NCBI GenBank assembly: GCA_958417225.1
Contig: CATZCM010000008.1
Coordinates: 1 to 49,334 of the forward strand
Length of the DNA: 49,334 nucleotides
Source of the DNA: an uncultured Eubacteriales bacterium
GTDB lineage: Bacteria; Bacillota; Clostridia; Oscillospirales; Acutalibacteraceae
Direction: 5' to 3'
A model generated the notes under the pieces. The model ran no database searches and had not been told where the DNA came from. It saw only the letters and a program-made list of their open reading frames with translations. Below are positions 44,314 through 49,334 of this stretch, in pieces; position 1 is the stretch's first letter, and the number at the start of each line of letters is the position of its first letter. The position numbers and the translations under genes were made by a program.

Positions 44314-46140
44314 TTAAACTTCCATTAAAATTGGTAGAATCATTGGATTTCGTTTAGTTTTGCTGTAAAACAATTTAGATAAATCATCGCGTATAGCAGT
44401 TTTAATGTTACCCCATTCATATACTTTTTTGTGTTGTAGTTGGAAAAGCAGTTTAGTTACTTTTTTACGTGCAGCATTAATAAGTTCCTCTGATTCGCGT
44501 ACATAAACAAATCCTCTAGAAACGATGTCTGGGCCGGAAACTACATTACCGTCAGAATCGAGCGTAGCAACTACAACTATGATTCCATCTTCAGCAAGAT
44601 GTTTTCTATCACGTAGGACCACATTGCCAACGTCTCCGACACCAAGCCCATCTACAAGGACGTATCCTGCAGGGACTGTGGCAAGTTTCTTTATTTCTTT
44701 ATTGCTAATGCTGATTCCATCCCCAATATCTCCGATGTATACGTTAGAGCTTTTCACACCCATGCTCATAGCAAGCTCAGCATGTCGACGAAGGTGTTTT
44801 TGTTCACCGTGTACAGGGATGAAGTACTTTGGATGAACTAAGCCTTGAATTATTTTTAGTTCTTCTTGGCACGCGTGACCAGACACATGCACTTCGTACA
44901 TTGATTCATACACGACTTGGCAACCACGTTTCATGAGGTCATTTACAACTGATCCTACCATTTTTTCATTTCCAGGGATAGGATTAGCAGATATGATAAT
45001 CATGTCATTTGGCCCAACCTCAACTTTTTTGTGTTCAAGCGTAGCCATTCGTGCCAAAGCGGACATAGGTTCACCTTGACTTCCGGTTGTTATTAAAACA
45101 ATTTTTTCGTTTGGGTACTTATTTAGTAGATCGATATCGATTAAGGTGTTTTCCGGGATGTTTAAGTACCCGAGTTCTTGGGCTATTGTCATGTAGTTAA
45201 GCATACTTCTTCCGGAAAAAGCAACTTTCCTATCATATTTTTTTGCACAGTTTATAATTTGTTGAACGCGGCTTACATTTGATGCAAATGACGCGATAAT
45301 GATACGTTTTTTTTCTCCCTGTAAAAACAATCTATCAAAAGAATCACTTACTTTACGTTCAGTCATTGTATATCCGTGTCTTTCGGCGTTAGTTGAATCT
45401 GCGAAAAGTGCAAGGACACCTTTTTTACCGAGTTCTGCAAATTTTCCGAGATCTATCATAGTGTCTTTAGCTGGTGTACAGTCTATCTTGAAATCTCCTG
45501 TATGAACTAATGTGCCTGCTGGAGTGTAAATTGCGACACCAACAGCATCGGGAATGGAGTGATTTACGTGAATTGGTTCCACTGAAATGCATCCGAACTT
45601 TAATTTCTGTCCGGGTTTTATTACGTTTAGGTTTGCGGTGTTGTAGAGACCGTGCTCTTTTAATTTAGCGCTAAGTAAACCTATTGTGAGAGCAGTTCCG
45701 TATATTGGGATATTTATTTCACGTAACAGATAAGGGATTGATCCGATATGGTCTTCGTGACCGTGTGTTAGTACAAGTCCACGGATTTTGCTTTTGTTTT
45801 TCAGTATGAATGAAAAGTCAGGAATAACTAAATCTACACCTGGCATATCTACGCTTGGAAAAGCCATACCGCAGTCTAAAATTATCATATCATTTTCACA
45901 TTCAAAAAGTGTGATGTTTTTTCCGATTTCATTGAGACCTCCTAGGAAATATACCTTTACATCATTTTGTTTAAGGCTATGCGTTTGTGTTTTTCTATGA
46001 GTGCTTGTTTTTTTTGGTTCAGAATAGTTTTTTTTATTTACGAGTTCGGGTGATAGCGCATCTACTAAAGTTTTGTTTTTAGAACCATTGGGAGTTCTTT
46101 TTCTTTTATGTGTTGGTTCGTTTATGTTTTTGTTTTTCAT
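44314..46140 (-). CDS. rnjA: Ribonuclease J
   Basis: A metallo-beta-lactamase/beta-CASP ribonuclease with endo- and 5'-3' exonuclease activity in RNA decay and maturation. 608 residues. A basic, Thr/Lys-rich extension of about 55 residues precedes the core. The zinc motif is LTHGHEDHIGSIPYL, followed by VHTGDFKID, FADSTNAE, the beta-CASP part (TGSQGEPMSALARMA, ISANPIPGNE) and VHVSGHACQEEL, with the C-terminal domain after it. AGGAGG precedes the ATG. It has its own promoter at 46223. Confidence 0.96.
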   Translation of the reverse strand: MKNKNINEPTHKRKRTPNGSKNKTLVDALSPELVNKKNYSEPKKTSTHRKTQTHSLKQNDVKVYFLGGLNEIGKNITLFECENDMIILDCGMAFPSVDMPGVDLVIPDFSFILKNKSKIRGLVLTHGHEDHIGSIPYLLREINIPIYGTALTIGLLSAKLKEHGLYNTANLNVIKPGQKLKFGCISVEPIHVNHSIPDAVGVAIYTPAGTLVHTGDFKIDCTPAKDTMIDLGKFAELGKKGVLALFADSTNAERHGYTMTERKVSDSFDRLFLQGEKKRIIIASFASNVSRVQQIINCAKKYDRKVAFSGRSMLNYMTIAQELGYLNIPENTLIDIDLLNKYPNEKIVLITTGSQGEPMSALARMATLEHKKVEVGPNDMIIISANPIPGNEKMVGSVVNDLMKRGCQVVYESMYEVHVSGHACQEELKIIQGLVHPKYFIPVHGEQKHLRRHAELAMSMGVKSSNVYIGDIGDGISISNKEIKKLATVPAGYVLVDGLGVGDVGNVVLRDRKHLAEDGIIVVVATLDSDGNVVSGPDIVSRGFVYVRESEELINAARKKVTKLLFQLQHKKVYEWGNIKTAIRDDLSKLFYSKTKRNPMILPILMEV

Positions 46141-46222
46141 ATAATTCCTCCTTTATGTTTTTTATGTAAAATACGTTCGCTTAAAAATGAAAAATAAAAT
46201 TCGAACATAACCATCACTTTCT

Positions 46223-46251
46223 ATTTTAAGCTTTCTTATTAAGTTTGTCAA
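46223..46251 (-). promoter_or_regulatory. Promoter of the RNase J gene
   Basis: On the minus strand TTGACA (46251-46246), 17 bases, TAAAAT (46228-46223), about 80 bases before the start codon. Confidence 0.75.
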
Positions 46252-46406
46252 GTTGTGATTTGATTTATAACCCAAAAATTTTATAAAATTTGGATGTATT
46301 TTAAAAAAATGTAATATTTATGTGATTTTTGTTTTTTGGTTCTAAATTGAGAGCTTTGTCCATATTCATTTATTAAGATGGATGTGTAAATTGGGAGGAT
46401 TTGTTT

Positions 46407-46601
46407 ATGAATATAGATTTGATATTCAAAATAGCCGCGATAGGGATTATTGTGGCTGTACTTAACCAGCTTCTTATACGCTCTGGGCGGGAAGAACAGG
46501 CAATGCTTACCACTTTAGCAGGGTTGATTGTGGTTTTGATGATGGTCATACAACAAATTGATACGCTGTTTAAAACTATAAAATCGGTATTTAGTTTATG
46601 A
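46407..46601 (+). CDS. spoIIIAC: Stage III sporulation protein AC
   Basis: 64 residues with two membrane helices (IFKIAAIGIIVAVLNQLLI and TTLAGLIVVLMMVIQQIDTL), the standard AC pattern. It is part of the mother-cell complex that with SpoIIQ-SpoIIIAH bridges to the forespore. The ATG at 46407 has GGGAGGA 7 bases upstream, so the in-frame TTG at 46401 is not used. Its stop overlaps the spoIIIAD start (ATGA). spoIIIAA and AB, which normally precede it, are absent; RNase J lies upstream in the opposite direction. Confidence 0.93.
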   Translation: MNIDLIFKIAAIGIIVAVLNQLLIRSGREEQAMLTTLAGLIVVLMMVIQQIDTLFKTIKSVFSL

Positions 46602-46999
46602 ATGTCAAAATTTTTTCAATGTGTATTATGGTGATTGTGGCATGTATTTTGTCGTGTGTTTTGAAAAAGGACCATAAAGAATATTCAATCCTTATAAGTG
46701 TTATGACAGGTGTGCTTATATTTTGTATGATACTTTCTAAGACGACTCCTATTATAAATGAGTTGAAAGATCTAGTAAAAATCTCGAACATAGACGGCGA
46801 TTATATATCAATATTATTAAAAAGTATAGGAATTTGTTTTGTAACTCAGTTTGCGTCGGATTGCTGTTTGGATGCAGGAGAGAGTGTGCTTGCGAATAAA
46901 ATAGAATTGGCGGGTAAGATATCGATTTTAATCGTAGCACTACCTTTATTCATAAAAATATCAGATGTTGCGATTAAACTTGTAAACGGGAGTTTTTAG
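46598..46999 (+). CDS. spoIIIAD: Stage III sporulation protein AD
   Basis: 133 residues with four hydrophobic segments; VLKKDHKEYSILISVMTGVL, LLKSIGICFVTQFASDCCLD and ANKIELAGKISILIVALPLF fit SpoIIIAD. An inner-membrane component of the SpoIIIA complex. Translationally coupled to spoIIIAC. Confidence 0.93.
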   Translation: MNVKIFSMCIMVIVACILSCVLKKDHKEYSILISVMTGVLIFCMILSKTTPIINELKDLVKISNIDGDYISILLKSIGICFVTQFASDCCLDAGESVLANKIELAGKISILIVALPLFIKISDVAIKLVNGSF

Positions 47000-47025
47000 T
47001 GAAGTACAAAGGAAAGGGACAAACA

Positions 47026-48183
47026 ATGCACAAGAAGTTTTTTTTAGTATTTGCGTGTGTTTTGTTAATATGCGGATATGGAGCGCAAGTTAAGGCATGT
47101 GACAATAATAATGATTCTTTAGAAGAAATCTACAGTGAGCAAGTGCACGCAAGTGGGGCAGATGAATTGATAGATGAACTTGATCCGGACACTCAAGAAA
47201 AGTTGAAAATACTTGGAGTAGAATCCATAGATTGGCACGAGTTAGCAAACCTTCGTATGGAGAAAGTTTTTTATGCTATAATTGAAAGTTTACGAGCAAG
47301 CTTTCCGGAACCGGCAAAGACGAGCGCTTATATTATAGGAGTTATACTTCTTACTGCGATATGTATGTCACTTAAGCAGCCGTCTTCTCAAAAATCACTT
47401 GAAGGTGTTATTGATGTGATTGGGTGCTTATGTATATGTGTGAATGCGTTATACCCTATTATTGCTTTTGTGAGTAAAACTGTGAATGTGATTCAAAATG
47501 CATCTAAGTTCATATTATGTTATATACCGGTTATGTCTGGAATTATGATTGCTACAGGACAAACCGCTTCGGCTGCGTCATACAATGTAGTTATGCTCAG
47601 TGCGTGTGAAATTATATCTCAGATTTCTGCAAATCTATTGGCACCATTTTTATGCATTTTATTGACAATAGCTGTTGTTTCGTCAATCTCAGCTAGATTA
47701 AACCTTTCAGGTGTTTATGATTTGTTTCATTCTAGTACGAAGTGGGTTCTTGGATTTGCAATGACGATTTTTACAGGACTCTTGAGTATTCAGAGTGTAG
47801 TCGGAGCAAGTGCTGATACTAGTAGCAGTAAAACTGTGAAGTTTGTAATTAGCAGTTTTGTGCCTGTTGTGGGGAGTGCACTAGGTGATGCTTTTGGTGC
47901 GGTACAAAGTTGTGTGAAGCTTTTAAAGTCAGGAGTGGGAGCTTTTGGTATACTTGGTGCAGGTGCGTTATTCTTACCAATTGTGACGGAAGCTTTTGCT
48001 TGGATAATAGTTTTGAATGTTTGTTCTTGCATAGGTAGAATTTTTGAGCTTGGCAAAATTTCTAAACTACTTGCAAATACTTCTAAAGTTTTGTCTTTAT
48101 TACTTTCGATTGTATTTTGTTGTATGACAGTTCTTATTGTTTCAACTGTTGTAATTTTGGTTGTAGGAAATCATTCGTCTTAA
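47026..48183 (+). CDS. spoIIIAE: Stage III sporulation protein AE
   Basis: 385 residues. A signal-like start (MHKKFFLVFACVLLICGYGA), an extracytoplasmic acidic part, then about seven membrane helices. GQTASAASYNVVMLSACEII and the SVVGASADTSSSKTVKFVIS loop are typical. The ATG at 47026 is chosen because AAAGGAAAGGGA precedes it; a GTG at 46999 touches the spoIIIAD stop and is the alternative. AF, AG and AH do not follow; cysK begins 29 bases after the stop. Confidence 0.93.
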   Translation: MHKKFFLVFACVLLICGYGAQVKACDNNNDSLEEIYSEQVHASGADELIDELDPDTQEKLKILGVESIDWHELANLRMEKVFYAIIESLRASFPEPAKTSAYIIGVILLTAICMSLKQPSSQKSLEGVIDVIGCLCICVNALYPIIAFVSKTVNVIQNASKFILCYIPVMSGIMIATGQTASAASYNVVMLSACEIISQISANLLAPFLCILLTIAVVSSISARLNLSGVYDLFHSSTKWVLGFAMTIFTGLLSIQSVVGASADTSSSKTVKFVISSFVPVVGSALGDAFGAVQSCVKLLKSGVGAFGILGAGALFLPIVTEAFAWIIVLNVCSCIGRIFELGKISKLLANTSKVLSLLLSIVFCCMTVLIVSTVVILVVGNHSS

Positions 48184-48212
48184 TTTTATTTCTTTTTAAG
48201 GGAGATTTAAAT

Positions 48213-49124
48213 ATGAATTATTGTAATGGAGTGTTAGATCTTATAGGTAAGACACCAATTTTAAAATTGTCTAGGTATTCATTGCGTTATAAGTTGAAGG
48301 GAAATATTTTTGCTAAGCTTGAAGGTTTTAACCCTATGGGAAGCATAAAAGATCGTGTTGCTTTGGAAATGATAGAAAGGGCAGAACAGTCCGGAAAACT
48401 AAAAAAAGGTGGCACAATTGTTGAACCAACTAGTGGAAATACTGGGATTGGGCTTGCAGGTGTGGGTAAGAACAAAGGCTATCGTGTTATTATAGTGATG
48501 CCAGAGAGCATGAGCGAAGAAAGAAAATTATTGCTCAAAATATACGGCGCAGAGGTCATATTAACTCCTGCTAAAGAGGGAATACTTGGATCTATAAAAG
48601 TTGCGAAGGATATTTCACAAAAACGAGGTGCATTTATGCCATTTCAATTCGAAAATGAGGCAAATCCTATTGTACACGAAAAAACAACTGGTCCTGAAAT
48701 TTTTGAGGCTTTAGATGGAAATGTGGATTGTGTGGTGTGCGGCGTTGGGACAGGAGGAACTTTAACGGGTATGGGGAGATATCTAAAAAGTAAGAATTCT
48801 AATATAAAAATTGTTGCGGTGGAACCCGAGGGATCAGCTGTGCTTTCTGGGGAAAAACCTGGAAAACATGCTATTCAGGGTATAGGTGCAGGTTTTGTGC
48901 CAAAAGTGTTTGATTTTAGTGTTTGTGATAGGATTATAAAAATTAGTGATAATGACGCATTTAGTACGGTTTGTGAATTGTCCGACATAGAGGGAATATT
49001 TGTGGGAATTTCCTCTGGGGCAGCGGTGTGTGCTGCACGTATATTAGCGGAAAACGAAAATTTGAATGTGGTTGCTGTTTGTCCAGACGGAGGAGAAAAG
49101 TATATGTCATTATTAATTAACTAG
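48213..49124 (+). CDS. cysK: Cysteine synthase A (O-acetylserine sulfhydrylase)
   Basis: A PLP enzyme that makes cysteine from O-acetylserine and sulfide. 303 residues: GVLDLIGKTPILKLSRY, the PLP-lysine in NPMGSIKDRVA, the substrate loop PTSGNTGIGLA, the phosphate-binding GTGGTLTG, and GISSGAAVCAA. AGGGAG precedes the ATG. The longer frame from 48117 overlaps spoIIIAE and has no ribosome site. It may be read from the spoIIIA transcript, although the pathways are unrelated. Confidence 0.96.
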   Translation: MNYCNGVLDLIGKTPILKLSRYSLRYKLKGNIFAKLEGFNPMGSIKDRVALEMIERAEQSGKLKKGGTIVEPTSGNTGIGLAGVGKNKGYRVIIVMPESMSEERKLLLKIYGAEVILTPAKEGILGSIKVAKDISQKRGAFMPFQFENEANPIVHEKTTGPEIFEALDGNVDCVVCGVGTGGTLTGMGRYLKSKNSNIKIVAVEPEGSAVLSGEKPGKHAIQGIGAGFVPKVFDFSVCDRIIKISDNDAFSTVCELSDIEGIFVGISSGAAVCAARILAENENLNVVAVCPDGGEKYMSLLIN

Positions 49125-49263
49125 ATACGAAAGTTTGACTTTGAGTAAATTATGGCAGTTGTAATTGTGCGTTTGTGATATAATTTTTAATGTTGATTTT
49201 AAATTTATTACTTTGATAGATAATAAAATTGCGTTTTAAGAAAAATTTCTAAATTGCAATATC

Positions 49264-49311
49264 AAATAGGACACTTTTGAAAATGGTTCATTGTAAAATG
49301 AAATAGGACAC
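49264..49311. repeat. Paired 11-bp repeats, possible insertion-sequence end
   Basis: AAATAGGACAC occurs at 49264-49274 and again at 49301-49311, in the same orientation, in a gene-free stretch at the window edge. Repeated short terminal motifs with TGTCCTATTT on the other strand are seen at ends of IS21- or IS481-like elements. No transposase is visible inside the window. Confidence 0.35.
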
Positions 49312-49334
49312 ATAGAAAAAGTCATAGCAGACGT

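Noticed and set aside
1..49334. CRISPR array or prophage
   Set aside because: No regularly spaced direct repeats and no phage structural, integrase or lysis genes seen in the window.

Overview
The window is AT-rich DNA from a low-GC Gram-positive bacterium, most likely a spore-forming member of the Clostridia (Oscillospiraceae-like). The evidence is the spoIIIAC-AD-AE genes and a SpoIIQ-type protein, HrcA/CIRCE control of groESL, an infC-rpmI-rplT operon behind an L20-type leader, dimeric glycyl-tRNA synthetase, RNase J, GdpP, and TTGACA-N17-TATAAT promoters. Several large secreted proteins of eukaryote-interaction type (BspA-like leucine-rich repeats, Sel1 repeats, and two secreted ubiquitin-specific-protease-like enzymes) suggest a host-associated, possibly protist- or animal-cell-associated, lifestyle; that is an inference.

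Layout. 1-2.1 kb: the 3' end of a polymorphic toxin with an EndoU-like nuclease tip, its probable immunity gene, and a decayed orphan toxin cassette. 2.1-3.07 kb: no convincing gene, but a strong promoter with terminator hairpins (candidate sRNA). 3.07-9.68 kb, minus strand: a giant surface LRR protein. 10.1-19.9 kb: tRNA-Pro, miaB-mutS, a small secreted zinc-ribbon protein, glyS, ispF, a secreted Sel1 protein and spoIIQ. 20.0-22.05 kb, minus strand: groES-groEL under CIRCE. 22.2-25.65 kb: tandem secreted USP-like proteases that share an identical promoter-proximal and signal-peptide block but have diverged mature parts. 26.4-30.0 kb: a second, larger Sel1 effector-like protein. 30.0-30.75 kb: a structured ncRNA and, on the minus strand, an orphan double-glycine leader peptide. 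30.9-41.5 kb: housekeeping genes (infC-rpmI-rplT, rRNA methyltransferase, dprA-topA-trmFO, plsX-rnc-radical SAM-ECF S component, YbaK). 41.6-46.1 kb, minus strand: maf, gdpP and RNase J. 46.4-49.1 kb: spoIIIAC-AD-AE and cysK, ending in possible insertion-sequence end repeats.

How it fits together. The housekeeping genes are ordinary and intact. The accessory content is mostly Sec-exported proteins: two deubiquitinase-like proteases, two Sel1 proteins, the LRR adhesin and the toxin remnants. The most interesting element is the USP pair. The oxyanion Asn, nucleophilic Cys, catalytic His and the Asn/Asp position are all visible in both copies, although the producer is a bacterium with no ubiquitin genes in view. 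Other items worth a second look are the double-glycine peptide without a transporter nearby, the roughly 270-nt structured RNA, a gene that appears to start at AUU overlapping the rnc stop codon, and a spoIIIA locus reduced to three genes.
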